Shown: positions 53,162 through 62,767 of the stretch, piece by piece
Layout of the letters: every line of letters begins with the position of its first letter
Position numbering within the stretch: the first letter of the stretch is position 1
DNA from: UBA11891 sp003533785
GTDB taxonomy: Bacteria; Bacteroidota; Bacteroidia; Flavobacteriales; Flavobacteriaceae
Reading direction: 5' to 3'
Assembly (NCBI GenBank): GCA_949511625.1
Contig: CATFEX010000011.1
Coordinates: 1 to 64,000 of the forward strand
Length of the DNA stretch: 64,000 bases
The notes under the pieces: model-generated
The model's database searches: none
The model's input: only the letters and a program-made list of their open reading frames with translations
Told to the model about the DNA's origin: nothing
Made by a program: the position numbers and the translations under genes

Positions 53162-54698
53162 TATAAAAAGTCCCTTGATTGCTTTTGATTTGCTGGGATT
53201 GCTTGATCAAAATATACGCAACACTAACCATATTTCTCAATTCACAAAATTGAGGCGTCAATTTCAATTTTTGATACAAAGATTGACTTTCTTGATAGAT
53301 AACTCCCAATTTTGTTTCCGCCTGCTCCAATCCCTCTATGGACTTGAAAATGCCGGCATACTCTGTCATTACTTGTCGTAGTCTGAGTTTCAAATCGGAG
53401 ATCTGTTCCATTTTTTCTACTGCGATCTCCAAATTCCCTTTCCATACCGGGAGATTTTGGTAGAACTCATCCGACAAAGCCTCCTCACATATATATGTTT
53501 TACTATCTAGGGCGGCACGATGTGCAAATACAAGCGATTCCAGAAGGGAGTTCGATGCCAAGCGATTGGCTCCGTGCAACCCTGTGTAGCTGCATTCTCC
53601 AATCGCATAGAGTCCGTCAAGTTCACTTCGGCTGTATTCATTGACAGCGATTCCTCCACAAAAATAATGCGCGGCAGGCGCAACAGGAATGGACTGTTCG
53701 GGGACTTGAATTCCTAATTGATGGCAGTTTTGATAGATAGTTGGGAAATGTTCTTTAAATTGTTTTTTGCCAATTTTACTGCAATCAAGAGCTATGGATG
53801 TGGCGTGTGTGTTCTGCATTTCTTGAGCAATGGCTCTAGCAACTATATCACGAGGGGCCAAATCCGCTCTCAAATCATAAGTAGCCATAAAGGCTTTTCC
53901 GTGCTTATTTTTCAAAACGCCCCCTTCTCCCCGCACCGCTTCTGTAATCAAAAAAGTAGCTCCATCTATCTTTGGAACTAGGGCCGTAGGATGAAATTGC
54001 ACGTAGGACAGGCCTTGGATTTTTACTTTAGCTCTGTAGGCAGCTCCTAGGCCGTCTCCGGTGGCTCCTGCAGGATTCGTGGTATGCGAATAGAGTTGAC
54101 CGGCTCCTCCCGTAGTTAGGATTGTAGCTTTGCTACCGATGGTAATAATCTCTTCTTTCTCTTTGGAAATCACATAGGCTCCATAACATTTTTTGTTCTT
54201 CGTTTTGGTGTGGTGATCGGTGATTAAATCCACTAAAACATGATTTTCCAGACACCGCACATTGGGGAAAGACTTGATTTTTTTTATCAAGGCTTCTTGG
54301 ATTTGCAATCCAGTTTGATCTTTGTAATGTACGATTCGTTTTTCCGAATGGCCGCCTTCTTTGGTGAGGTGCAATTCTTCTTTCAAAGTGTCAAATTGGG
54401 TTCCCCATTCTTGTAATTCTTTCAATCGTTGATGCCCTTCTTCGATAACGAATTGAACCACGCTGGCCTCACACATGCCATCGCCAGCAATGAGCGTGTC
54501 TTTTATGTGTTTTTTGAAAGAATCCTGTTTGAAATCAGAAACTACTGCAATTCCTCCTTGGGCATAGCGCGTATTAGTCTCCAAGAGCTCATCTTTGGCA
54601 ATTAGAACCAACTCAATTTCAGGATGGTGCTCTGCTATTTTAATGGCATAGGTGAGCCCTGAAATACCACTACCGATAACAAGGATGTCTGTTGTCAT
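53145..54698 (-). CDS. nadB: L-aspartate oxidase
   Basis: A 517-residue FAD enzyme that oxidises aspartate to iminoaspartate. The FAD-binding N-terminus is ILVIGSGISGLTYAIKIAE. Further blocks are NTRYAQGGIAVV, TGGAGQLYSHTTNPAGATGD, QFHPTAL, EAVRGEGGVL, AHYFCGGIAVNE and GANRLASNSLLE. All match NadB rather than succinate dehydrogenase. It lies 3 nt after nadA and overlaps nadC by 17 nt. Confidence 0.95.
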   Translation of the reverse strand: MTTDILVIGSGISGLTYAIKIAEHHPEIELVLIAKDELLETNTRYAQGGIAVVSDFKQDSFKKHIKDTLIAGDGMCEASVVQFVIEEGHQRLKELQEWGTQFDTLKEELHLTKEGGHSEKRIVHYKDQTGLQIQEALIKKIKSFPNVRCLENHVLVDLITDHHTKTKNKKCYGAYVISKEKEEIITIGSKATILTTGGAGQLYSHTTNPAGATGDGLGAAYRAKVKIQGLSYVQFHPTALVPKIDGATFLITEAVRGEGGVLKNKHGKAFMATYDLRADLAPRDIVARAIAQEMQNTHATSIALDCSKIGKKQFKEHFPTIYQNCHQLGIQVPEQSIPVAPAAHYFCGGIAVNEYSRSELDGLYAIGECSYTGLHGANRLASNSLLESLVFAHRAALDSKTYICEEALSDEFYQNLPVWKGNLEIAVEKMEQISDLKLRLRQVMTEYAGIFKSIEGLEQAETKLGVIYQESQSLYQKLKLTPQFCELRNMVSVAYILIKQSQQIKSNQGTFYNADYA

Positions 54699-54701
54699 AG
54701 T

Positions 54702-55700
54702 TTAGCCAAGGGCGAGCATCCGATCAATGGGTGCTTTAGCCGCTGCCATCAGTTGGGAATCCAGTTCAATTTCTGGAAGTTCATACCGCAGGCAGTTGTA
54801 TAGTTTTTCGAGTGTGTTGAGTTTCATAAAAGCGCATTCACTACAGGCACAGGTTTCATCTTCCACCGGAGCAGGAATAAAGGTCTTTTCGGGGCATCGT
54901 TTTTTCATCTCGTGTAAGATACCTGCCTCGGTGGCTACAATAAAAATAGTTGCCGGGCTCTTTTGAACATGCTGCAACAAGCCAGAAGTGCTTCCGATAT
55001 AGTGTGCAATATCCAATACTTGGGATTCGCTTTCGGGATGAGCGATAAACTCAGCAGTGGGATATTCTTTAACTAAAGCGATAATCCTATTGAAAGAAAA
55101 GGCCTCGTGTACTAGGCATGCTCCGTCCCATAAGATCATATCACGCCCCGTCTCTTTGATAAGATATCTTCCCAAATTCTTGTCTGGGGCAAATACAATT
55201 GGAGTTTCCTTCGGAATGGATTCAATCACCCGAACAGCGTTGCTTGAAGTACAAACTATATCACTGAGTGCTTTTATTTCAGCTGAACAATTGATATAAG
55301 TCACAACGACAGCTTCTGGGTATTGCGATAAAAATTTTTTAAAGTCTTGGGGAGGACAGGAATCGGCCAAAGAACACCCTGCCTTTAAATCGGGTAAAAG
55401 TACTTTTTTGCTCGGATTGACAATTTTGGCTGTTTCTGCCATAAAGTGAACACCGGCGAACACAATCATTTCTGCTTCAACTTTTTCAGCTGCTTGAGCC
55501 AGATAGAGACTGTCACCCAAATAATCCGACAACTCCTGAATGGCTTCTTCCTGATAATAATGGGCGAGAATAACAGCATTTTTTTCTCTTTTCAAGCGCT
55601 GAATTTCATCTACCAAAGAGACCTCAGGTGGAATAGGCTCGGGGATGAACCCCCTGCGCTGGAGTTGTGAAAGATGGATAGGAGTGTCAATGGCTTTCAT
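54702..55700 (-). CDS. nadA: Quinolinate synthase
   Basis: A 332-residue NadA, which condenses iminoaspartate with dihydroxyacetone phosphate to quinolinate using an oxygen-sensitive [4Fe-4S] cluster. Family blocks are LAHYYQEEAIQELSDYLGDS, FAGVHFMAETAKI, KAGCSLADSC, VTYINCSAEIKA, CTSSNAV and the C-terminal CACSECAFMKLN. The cluster cysteines appear intact. It is the first gene of the nadABC operon. A near-consensus TATTTTTA lies 10 nt before the start. Confidence 0.95.
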   Translation of the reverse strand: MKAIDTPIHLSQLQRRGFIPEPIPPEVSLVDEIQRLKREKNAVILAHYYQEEAIQELSDYLGDSLYLAQAAEKVEAEMIVFAGVHFMAETAKIVNPSKKVLLPDLKAGCSLADSCPPQDFKKFLSQYPEAVVVTYINCSAEIKALSDIVCTSSNAVRVIESIPKETPIVFAPDKNLGRYLIKETGRDMILWDGACLVHEAFSFNRIIALVKEYPTAEFIAHPESESQVLDIAHYIGSTSGLLQHVQKSPATIFIVATEAGILHEMKKRCPEKTFIPAPVEDETCACSECAFMKLNTLEKLYNCLRYELPEIELDSQLMAAAKAPIDRMLALG

Positions 55701-55738
55701 AAAATCCTTGTAAAAATAACGAAAAAGCTACTTTCTAG

Positions 55739-56452
55739 CTAGGTCTTTGGAGTGATTAAATTAATCAACCTATCTAAGGGGTAGGCGTCATCAAGCCGAT
55801 ACTTTCCAATCTGGGTTCTGCACAAACTTTTCAAATGGGCACCCGATTCCAAAGCCCGCCCCAAATCGTAGGCTAACGAACGGATGTAGGTGCCCTTGCT
55901 GCAGCGTACTTGAAAGCCAAGCACAGGAAACGCACGGCTATCCAATTCAAAAGTGTCAATATGAATTTTTCGAGCATCTACAGCTACTGTTTCCCCTTTT
56001 CTGGCATGCTCATACAATCGGACACCTTCTTTTTTGATTGCTGAAAAGAGTGGAGGAAATTGTTCTTGGGATCCTAGAAAAGTTTTTCGGACCGCTTCAA
56101 TTTTATCTGGAGAGATATGGTCAGTAGGGTAGGTCGTGTCAATGGCAGTTTCTAAATCATAAGAAGGTGTGGTAGCTCCTAATTGAATTTGACCACTATA
56201 TTCTTTATCCATTCCCTGAAATTCACCAATCCGCTTGGTCCATTTACCTACACAAATCAATAGAAGCCCTGAGGCCAAAGGATCTAAAGTTCCAGCATGA
56301 CCAATTTTAATTTTTTTCAAACCCCATCTCTTTTTTAGTGCCCAACGAATTTTGTTTACCACTTGAAAGGAAGTCCATTCCAAAGGCTTATCAACCAAGA
56401 GCAGCTGACCTGCCAGCCAGTCTTCAACAGCTAGTTTATCTAAAGAATTCAT
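55739..56452 (-). CDS. truB: tRNA pseudouridine(55) synthase
   Basis: A 237-residue TruB that makes pseudouridine 55 in the T-loop of tRNAs. Motif KIGHAGTLDPLASGLLL holds the catalytic Asp57; KPLEWTSFQVVNKIR and CSKGTYIRSLAYDLG are further family blocks. It lacks a long C-terminal PUA domain, so it is a short form. Its start overlaps the end of uppP by 17 nt, implying coupling. Confidence 0.95.
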   Translation of the reverse strand: MNSLDKLAVEDWLAGQLLLVDKPLEWTSFQVVNKIRWALKKRWGLKKIKIGHAGTLDPLASGLLLICVGKWTKRIGEFQGMDKEYSGQIQLGATTPSYDLETAIDTTYPTDHISPDKIEAVRKTFLGSQEQFPPLFSAIKKEGVRLYEHARKGETVAVDARKIHIDTFELDSRAFPVLGFQVRCSKGTYIRSLAYDLGRALESGAHLKSLCRTQIGKYRLDDAYPLDRLINLITPKT

Positions 56453-57227
56453 AACTCATTGCAACAAGTCCAACCACCAAACAATACACTGCAAAATAAG
56501 TGAGTTGACTTTTTTTAACCAAAGCAATCATCCAACGACAAGCCAGTATCCCAGTGAAAAATGCAGTGATAAAGCCAATAAAAAGAGGAGTGTAGGCTAC
56601 TTCTGTAGAAGCAAAATCTACATCCAGTAGGCTTTTGAACATGCTTCCAAAGATTAATGGAATCACCATGAGAAAGGAAAATCGAGCTGCTTTTTCACGT
56701 TCAACACCCAGCAAAACAGCGGTAGCAATCGTAGCCCCACTTCTTGATATACCGGGTAAAATGGCAATAGCTTGGGCGAGGCCTATAACCAATGCATTTT
56801 TGGGAGTTAATGAGTTTCCTGCGGCTTTGCTACTGTCGGCCAAGCGAAGCAATACGGCAGTGAGCACTAAGGCCACACCAACCCAGCCCAAGCGCCCTTC
56901 AAATAAAAGAGCAACCTGTTCTTCGAAAAACAAACCGATGCCGGCAGCAGGAAGCATAGAAATGACGATTAGGCTTGCAAAGAGCCAACTAGCATTCATT
57001 TTTAATTCAACGAGTCCTTTTAAGATCTCCAAAATGTCTTTTCTAAACACAATCAGAGTACTCAAAGCAGTAGCCGTATGTAATACTAAGGTGAGTAGAA
57101 GGCCTTCTTGGGGAACGGAATCACCAAGTAGAATTTTGGTCAGCTCCAAATGACCACTAGATGAAACGGGAAGGAATTCGGTGAGTCCTTGAATCACTCC
57201 CAACATAAAAGCCGACAACCACTCCAT
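56436..57227 (-). CDS. uppP: Undecaprenyl-diphosphatase
   Basis: A 263-residue BacA/UppP membrane enzyme that recycles undecaprenyl diphosphate for cell-wall synthesis. The two family motifs are intact: GLTEFLPVSSSGHLEL (~15-30) and PGISRSGATIAT (~160-171). About eight membrane segments are visible. It shares one base with the end of the DUF3098 gene and overlaps truB, in a tight operon with ftsX at its head. Confidence 0.95.
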   Translation of the reverse strand: MEWLSAFMLGVIQGLTEFLPVSSSGHLELTKILLGDSVPQEGLLLTLVLHTATALSTLIVFRKDILEILKGLVELKMNASWLFASLIVISMLPAAGIGLFFEEQVALLFEGRLGWVGVALVLTAVLLRLADSSKAAGNSLTPKNALVIGLAQAIAILPGISRSGATIATAVLLGVEREKAARFSFLMVIPLIFGSMFKSLLDVDFASTEVAYTPLFIGFITAFFTGILACRWMIALVKKSQLTYFAVYCLVVGLVAMSYEFFR

Positions 57228-57463
57228 TAAGACTTGGTTTGTGCAAAAATGGAATATACGGCAACTCCAAATCCTACAAGAACAAATGTTGGAGCCAATC
57301 GGATTCTTTGAAAATTGAAAATTTCGGGATTGAACACGGAAGGGTCTTCACTTCCTCCTCCCGACATCAAGACAAATCCCAAAATAATGATTCCCAAGGC
57401 AAGGCCCAGAAGGCGATAGTTTTTTTTGTCAAAAATGAAGTTTTTCTTTTTTCTAGATTCCAT
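57227..57463 (-). CDS. DUF3098 family small membrane protein
   Basis: A 78-residue protein with a basic N-terminus (ESRKKKNFIFDKKNYRLLG), and two membrane segments (~18-35 and ~58-74) around a short Gly/Ser/Pro loop. It matches the DUF3098 family, which in Flavobacteriia typically lies between ftsX and uppP, as here (11-nt gap to ftsX, 1-base overlap with uppP). Its function is unknown; the position suggests a cell-envelope or division role. Confidence 0.85.
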   Translation of the reverse strand: MESRKKKNFIFDKKNYRLLGLALGIIILGFVLMSGGGSEDPSVFNPEIFNFQRIRLAPTFVLVGFGVAVYSIFAQTKS

Positions 57464-57474
57464 GGATAAGAAGG

Positions 57475-58350
57475 TTAATATATGGCATTGGTATTTAGAT
57501 TAAGATACCGTTGTGTTGCAAAATAGGTGCTAAAATAGGTAATGCTTACTCCAAGCAGAACAACAATTCCAAGAATAAGCGCCGGCTCTTCAGGACGACG
57601 CAGAATTTGCAATTCGGGAAAACGCTTGTTAAGCTCCCATACTACGGCGGTAACTCCTGCGCTGGCGAGAAGTGATGCTATGGCTCCCAGCTGGACATGA
57701 GTTCGAATAAATGGACGGCGAATAAACCGTTTGTGAGCACCAACTAATTGCATGGTTTTAATAATAAAACGTTTGGAATGTATAGACAGCCGTATCGAAC
57801 TATTGATTAGTAACATGGCTACAATCACAAACAGAAGGGCAGTGAATAAAAACCAATAGGATATTTTCTGAATATTCGTGTCCAAAAGTTCAAGTAAAGG
57901 TTTATCATAGGTGATTTCATTCACAAAATTGTAATCTAGGGATTCACTTAAATTTTTCACGAAAATTGGAGTCGCATAGGAAGCATTAAAATACACATCT
58001 ACCGAAGCCAATAAGGGGTTGTAACCTAAAAACTCCATAAAGTCTTCACCAATTTCATTGGTGTAAATTTCAGCCGCTTCTTCCTTTGTGACCCAAACCA
58101 CTTTCTTAGTTGCAGGATTCAATTGTAGTGTTTTGATCAACTGTTGAACTTCTATTTCTTTAGCAGTGTCATTGACATAAAGAGATAAAGCGATCTGTTC
58201 TTTAAAATGATCGGCCACCTTTTTGGAATTTATCAAAAGGACGCCCAGGATGCCAACCAGGAATAGGACCAACGCAATGCTAACAACTACCGAAAAATAA
58301 GTATTTCTGAGGCGGCGTTTTTGAAAACGATCTTCTGCGGATTTTTGCAA
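57475..58350 (-). CDS. ftsX: Cell division protein FtsX
   Basis: A 291-residue FtsX, the membrane half of the FtsEX complex controlling peptidoglycan hydrolases. The first membrane helix (SVVVSIALVLFLVGILGV) is followed by a periplasmic domain and three further helices near 165-190, 213-235 and 258-280. I chose TTG at 58350, giving a start QKSAEDRFQKRRL that matches the family. The frame is open for 89 more codons upstream, but these run through the leuS start region and look non-native. FtsE is not adjacent. Confidence 0.85.
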   Translation of the reverse strand: MQKSAEDRFQKRRLRNTYFSVVVSIALVLFLVGILGVLLINSKKVADHFKEQIALSLYVNDTAKEIEVQQLIKTLQLNPATKKVVWVTKEEAAEIYTNEIGEDFMEFLGYNPLLASVDVYFNASYATPIFVKNLSESLDYNFVNEITYDKPLLELLDTNIQKISYWFLFTALLFVIVAMLLINSSIRLSIHSKRFIIKTMQLVGAHKRFIRRPFIRTHVQLGAIASLLASAGVTAVVWELNKRFPELQILRRPEEPALILGIVVLLGVSITYFSTYFATQRYLNLNTNAIY

Positions 58351-58438
58351 AGGAGTGAATTTAAAAGTAAAAATAAGAAACAAAGCAGTACGGATTACTT
58401 TTAAGGCTTTCAAACTTTTTCTTTCAGGGGCAGTACCG

Positions 58439-58446
58439 TATTTTTG
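58439..58446 (+). promoter_or_regulatory. TAnnTTTG promoter element of leuS
   Basis: TATTTTTG, an exact -7 match, ends 18 nt before the GTG at 58465. It contains the alternative TTG start (58444-58446), which is therefore unlikely to be used. Confidence 0.5.
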
Positions 58447-58464
58447 GGCTATAAAAAATTGGGT

Positions 58465-61278
58465 GTGACCTACGACTTTAAGGGAATTGAAATTAAATGG
58501 CAAAAATATTGGGCCGAGAACCAAACCTATCGTGCCGACAATAACAGCTCCAAACCAAAATACTATGTCTTGGATATGTTTCCTTATCCCTCGGGGGCAG
58601 GGTTGCATGTGGGGCATCCATTAGGATACATTGCTAGTGATATAGTATCTCGGTATTACCGTCACAAAGGGTATAATGTATTGCATCCACAGGGTTATGA
58701 TTCTTTTGGATTACCAGCAGAACAATATGCCATTCAAACCGGTCAGCATCCTGCCACCACCACCAAAAATAACATTGCTCGCTACCGAGAACAACTCGAC
58801 CGAATGGGTTTTTCATTTGATTGGAGCCGAGAAATACGAACTTCTAATCCAGACTATTACAAATGGACTCAATGGATTTTTCTTCTCCTTTTTGATCATT
58901 ATTACTGTAAAAAATCAGATCAAGCAAAGCCAATTTCCGAGTTGACCGCAGGCTTTGAAAAAAAAGGAAATACGGGGGTAGCTGCCGTATGTGATATGGA
59001 TACACCCGAGTTCTCTGCACAGGAGTGGATGGCGTATACAGATTCGCAAAAACAAGAACTGCTGCTCAAGTATCGACTGACTTATTTGGCAGAAACAGAA
59101 GTGAACTGGTGCCCTGCTCTGGGAACTGTCCTAGCCAATGACGAAATCATAGACGGGGTTTCAGAACGAGGAGGTCATGCTGTAACCAAGAAAAGTATGA
59201 GGCAGTGGAGCATGCGAATTGGCGCTTATGCTGAGCGATTGCTTCAAGGGCTGGATTCTATAGACTGGCCTGAGCCACTTAAAGAAATGCAGCGTAACTG
59301 GATAGGAAAGTCCACCGGAGCCAATGTGCAATTTGCTATTGAAGGACACAGCCAACAAATTGAAGTATTCACCACCCGACCCGATACCCTTTTCGGAGTG
59401 AGCTTTATGACCTTGGCTCCCGAATTGGAGTTGGTTCAACAAATCACAACTTCAGAACAACAAGAGGTGGTGATCGATTATATTGAAAAAACCAAACAAC
59501 GCTCGGAACGAGAACGACAAGCCGATGTCAAAACAATTTCGGGAGTATTTACCGGGGCCTTCGCAATTCACCCATTTACCCAAGAACGTATCCCCATATG
59601 GATTGGGGATTATGTTCTTGCGGGCTACGGCACAGGGGCGGTGATGGCAGTTCCGTGTGGCGATCAGCGCGATTATAATTTTGCAAAGCATTTCAACCTG
59701 CCGATTCCCAATATTTTTGAAGGAGTAGACCTCTCAGAAAAGGCCTACATTGAAAAGGGCAACATTCCACTTTGCCATTCCGATTTCTTAAATGGAATGA
59801 TCTATGCAGAAGCACTACCCAAAGTAATTGAAGCGTTGGAAATATCGGGAAAAGGTATGGGCAGTATTACCTACCGCTTGCGCGACGCTATTTTTTCACG
59901 CCAAAGGTATTGGGGAGAACCCATCCCGATCTATTATAAAAATGACCTCCCATATCCCTTGGATCTTCAGGATCTTCCTTTGAAATTACCCGATGTGGAA
60001 AAATACCTCCCTACTTCAGAAGGGAATCCCCCTCTCGGAAATGCAAAAGACTGGGGCTGGGACGAAAAAAACAGGAAAGTCGTCAATATCGAGCATATCG
60101 ATAACCAAACAGTTTTTCCCTTAGAATTGAATACCATGCCTGGTTGGGCAGGGAGCTCTTGGTATTTCTACCGCTATATGGATGCTTCCAATGAGCGGGT
60201 TTTCGCCGACAAAGAAACCATTGCCTACTGGCAACAAGTCGATTTGTATCTGGGTGGAAGTGAACACGCAACGGGACACCTATTGTATTCGCGGTTTTGG
60301 CAAAAATTTCTTTTTGATTTGGGAATATTACCCGTAGATGAATACGCCAAAAAACTCATCAACCAGGGCATGATATTGGGCGAATCTGCCTTTGTATATC
60401 GAAAAACGGGGAGTGATACGTACTTGTCAAAAAATTTGATAGGAAAGCATAAAGTTGAACCCATCCGCGTAGACGTGAATCTAGTTAATACCTCCTATGA
60501 GCTTGATTTGGAAGCAATACGTTCTTGGCAGCCTCAATTCAAAAAAGCCCATTTCGAATTGGAAGCGGGAAAATATATCGTAGGAACAGAGGTCGAGAAA
60601 ATGTCAAAATCAAAATACAATGTTGTCAATCCTGACGCAATTTGTGATCGTTATGGTGCCGATACATTACGGATGTATGAGATGTTTTTGGGACCTTTGG
60701 AACAAGCCAAACCTTGGAACACGGCTGGTATCTCTGGCGTCCATTCGTTTTTAAAAAAACTATGGCGTCTCTTTTTTGATGAAAAACAACTCTTATTAAC
60801 GGCGGAAGAACCCACAGCTGCGGCCTACAAGAGCCTACACCAGGCCATTAAAAAAGTCAATCAGGATATTACGCAATTTTCCTTCAATACCTGTATTAGT
60901 ACTTTTATGATTTGTGTGAATGAATTGAATGCCCTTGCCTGCCATTCCAAAAAAATACTAGAACCCTTAGCCGTATTATTATCTCCTTTTGCACCTCACA
61001 TTTCAGAGGAATTATGGCAGCACCTGGGCCATGAAGAATCAATTACATTTGTCCCCTACCCTCAGCATGAGGAAAAGCACCTAAAAGAAACACAAAAAGA
61101 ATATCCTGTTTCATTTAATGGAAAGATGCGATTTACCTTTACCTTGCCTTTGGATTTGGACCGGGCTGCAATAGAGAAACAAATTTTAGCTGAAGAACAA
61201 ACACTAAAATATCTGGAAGGCAAATCACCGAAAAAGGTAATTGTTGTTCCCGGGAAAATAATCAATATTGTTTTTTAA
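58465..61278 (+). CDS. leuS: Leucine--tRNA ligase
   Basis: A 937-residue class Ia synthetase. The HIGH signature is YPSGAGLHVGHPLGY, the editing domain contains TTRPDTLFGVSFMTLAPE and YGTGAVMAVP, and KMSKSKYNVV is the KMSKS motif. The C-terminal anticodon and leucine-specific domains follow. I chose GTG at 58465 (TYDFKGIEIKWQKYW) because this matches the family start and a promoter element covers the upstream TTG. The SemiSWEET gene starts at the very next base after its stop. Confidence 0.95.
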   Translation: MTYDFKGIEIKWQKYWAENQTYRADNNSSKPKYYVLDMFPYPSGAGLHVGHPLGYIASDIVSRYYRHKGYNVLHPQGYDSFGLPAEQYAIQTGQHPATTTKNNIARYREQLDRMGFSFDWSREIRTSNPDYYKWTQWIFLLLFDHYYCKKSDQAKPISELTAGFEKKGNTGVAAVCDMDTPEFSAQEWMAYTDSQKQELLLKYRLTYLAETEVNWCPALGTVLANDEIIDGVSERGGHAVTKKSMRQWSMRIGAYAERLLQGLDSIDWPEPLKEMQRNWIGKSTGANVQFAIEGHSQQIEVFTTRPDTLFGVSFMTLAPELELVQQITTSEQQEVVIDYIEKTKQRSERERQADVKTISGVFTGAFAIHPFTQERIPIWIGDYVLAGYGTGAVMAVPCGDQRDYNFAKHFNLPIPNIFEGVDLSEKAYIEKGNIPLCHSDFLNGMIYAEALPKVIEALEISGKGMGSITYRLRDAIFSRQRYWGEPIPIYYKNDLPYPLDLQDLPLKLPDVEKYLPTSEGNPPLGNAKDWGWDEKNRKVVNIEHIDNQTVFPLELNTMPGWAGSSWYFYRYMDASNERVFADKETIAYWQQVDLYLGGSEHATGHLLYSRFWQKFLFDLGILPVDEYAKKLINQGMILGESAFVYRKTGSDTYLSKNLIGKHKVEPIRVDVNLVNTSYELDLEAIRSWQPQFKKAHFELEAGKYIVGTEVEKMSKSKYNVVNPDAICDRYGADTLRMYEMFLGPLEQAKPWNTAGISGVHSFLKKLWRLFFDEKQLLLTAEEPTAAAYKSLHQAIKKVNQDITQFSFNTCISTFMICVNELNALACHSKKILEPLAVLLSPFAPHISEELWQHLGHEESITFVPYPQHEEKHLKETQKEYPVSFNGKMRFTFTLPLDLDRAAIEKQILAEEQTLKYLEGKSPKKVIVVPGKIINIVF

Positions 61279-61539
61279 ATGACTGATTTTCAAATTGAGT
61301 TACTCGGATTATGTGCCGCGTTTCTGACTACTTTTGGTTTTTTACCACAGGCAATAAAGATATTTAAGACCAAAGACACCTCAGGTATTTCTTTAAGCAT
61401 GTATGTTGCGTTGATTACCGGGGTAACCCTCTGGTTAGCCTATGGGATATTGTTGGAACGTCCAGCCATAATTTTAGCCAATGCTGTATCCATGCTTTTT
61501 CAATTATGGATTATCGTAATGAAGTTAAAACACCATTAA
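61279..61539 (+). CDS. SemiSWEET-type sugar transporter
   Basis: An 86-residue MtN3/SWEET half-transporter with three membrane helices (~5-24, 38-57, 62-81). The PQ motif lies in FGFLPQAIKIFKTKDTSGIS, with the second conserved block GVTLWLAYGILLERPAIILAN. Homodimers of such proteins move sugars such as sucrose or glucose down a gradient. Its ATG directly follows the leuS stop, so it is translated from the same mRNA. Sugar specificity is unknown. Confidence 0.9.
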   Translation: MTDFQIELLGLCAAFLTTFGFLPQAIKIFKTKDTSGISLSMYVALITGVTLWLAYGILLERPAIILANAVSMLFQLWIIVMKLKHH

Positions 61540-61584
61540 CAATTTATGGAGATTGTTACTTTCATCGTATTTTTAAAATAAAAA

Positions 61585-62271
61585 ATGTATTTAATTATTA
61601 TTCTAGCAACGGCCGGTTTTAGTATGTGGGTGAGTAGTACCTTGAAACGGAAATTCAAAAAATACTCTCGTGAACTTTTGCAAAGTGGAATGTCTGGAAA
61701 AGAAATTGCCGAACAAATGTTAATTGATCATGGCATACGCGATGTGAAAGTAGTATCTACTCCAGGGATGCTGAGCGATCATTATAATCCCAAAACCAAA
61801 ACAGTCAATTTGAGTGAAGGGGTCTATTCACAAAGGAATGCTGCGGCGGCGGCAGTAGCAGCGCACGAATGTGGGCATGCAGTGCAGCATGCAACAGGTT
61901 ATGAATGGCTTCAGATGCGGTCCACCCTTGTACCTGCTGTGAGTGTCGCGTCCAATCTTTCAATGTGGGTGATTTTCGGTGGCTTGGCAGTGATGCAAAC
62001 ACTACCCTTGGGTCAAACCGTTGCCATGATTGGCGTGGGAATGTTTGGTTTGGGAACGCTTTTTAGCTTCATCACCCTACCTGTAGAGTATGATGCCAGT
62101 AATCGTGCACTGGCTTGGTTAAAACGCAAACGAATAGTTACTCAACGCGAATTAGTAGGGGCAGAGGATGCACTGAAGTGGGCAGCAAGAACCTATGTTG
62201 TCGCTGCCATTGGATCTTTAGCCACACTCATCTACTTAGCCCTGAGAGTGGCAGGGAACAGCCGTAATTGA
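61585..62271 (+). CDS. YugP-type zinc metallopeptidase (membrane)
   Basis: A 228-residue membrane protease of the neutral zinc metallopeptidase family 2 (YugP). The N-terminus is a membrane helix. The zinc site is AAHECGHAVQHA (His94, Glu95, His98). Two hydrophobic stretches follow (~118-140 and ~145-162), and one at the C-terminus. Family function is not firmly known. It converges with the Lrp gene with a 3-nt gap between stops. Confidence 0.85.
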   Translation: MYLIIILATAGFSMWVSSTLKRKFKKYSRELLQSGMSGKEIAEQMLIDHGIRDVKVVSTPGMLSDHYNPKTKTVNLSEGVYSQRNAAAAAVAAHECGHAVQHATGYEWLQMRSTLVPAVSVASNLSMWVIFGGLAVMQTLPLGQTVAMIGVGMFGLGTLFSFITLPVEYDASNRALAWLKRKRIVTQRELVGAEDALKWAARTYVVAAIGSLATLIYLALRVAGNSRN

Positions 62272-62274
62272 GTT

Positions 62275-62748
62275 TTATAGCTGGATTTGCCGATGGATTT
62301 GCTGATCCAGTGAAATATAGGTTTCTGTTCGGGAGATGCCTTCTATTTTTTGTACTTTAGAATTCAATACCTGCATCAAATGCTCGTTGTCTCTGCATAC
62401 TATTTTTATTAAAATGCTCCAATTCCCTGTTGTATAGTGACACTCAATCACCTCTGGAATCTGTCCCAATTGCCGAACAGCTTCTTGATTCCGAATGGCC
62501 CGATCCAGATAAATACCAATAAAGGCTTGGGTTTTGTAGCCTAGTACTCTAGGGTCTATTAATAATTGAGAACCAGCAATTAATTGAGAATTCTCCAATT
62601 TTTTAAGTCGCTGGTGAACAGCTGTACCCGAAATCCCCACCTCTTTAGCAATGCTGTTTATTGGACTTCTGGCATCAGTCATAAGACGTTTTAAAATCAT
62701 TTTATCCAGTCCGTCCAATTGTATTTTTTTCTCTGATAAGGTTGCCAT
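62275..62748 (-). CDS. Lrp/AsnC family transcriptional regulator
   Basis: A 157-residue regulator. The N-terminal HTH is QLDGLDKMILKRLM...ARSPINSIAKEVGISGTAVHQRLKKLE (~10-55); the C-terminal RAM effector domain starts near 70 (QAFIGIYLD...IECHYTTGNWSILIKI). Such proteins sense amino acids and often bind their own promoter. It has the best promoter in the window, with both boxes (62768-62795). Target genes are unknown. Confidence 0.92.
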   Translation of the reverse strand: MATLSEKKIQLDGLDKMILKRLMTDARSPINSIAKEVGISGTAVHQRLKKLENSQLIAGSQLLIDPRVLGYKTQAFIGIYLDRAIRNQEAVRQLGQIPEVIECHYTTGNWSILIKIVCRDNEHLMQVLNSKVQKIEGISRTETYISLDQQIHRQIQL

Positions 62749-62767
62749 TTGTTTATTATTTACGCAG

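Noticed and set aside
57475..58617. A 380-residue FtsX with an N-terminal extension
   Set aside because: The extra residues lie antisense to the leuS start region and do not resemble FtsX; the internal TTG gives the normal family length.
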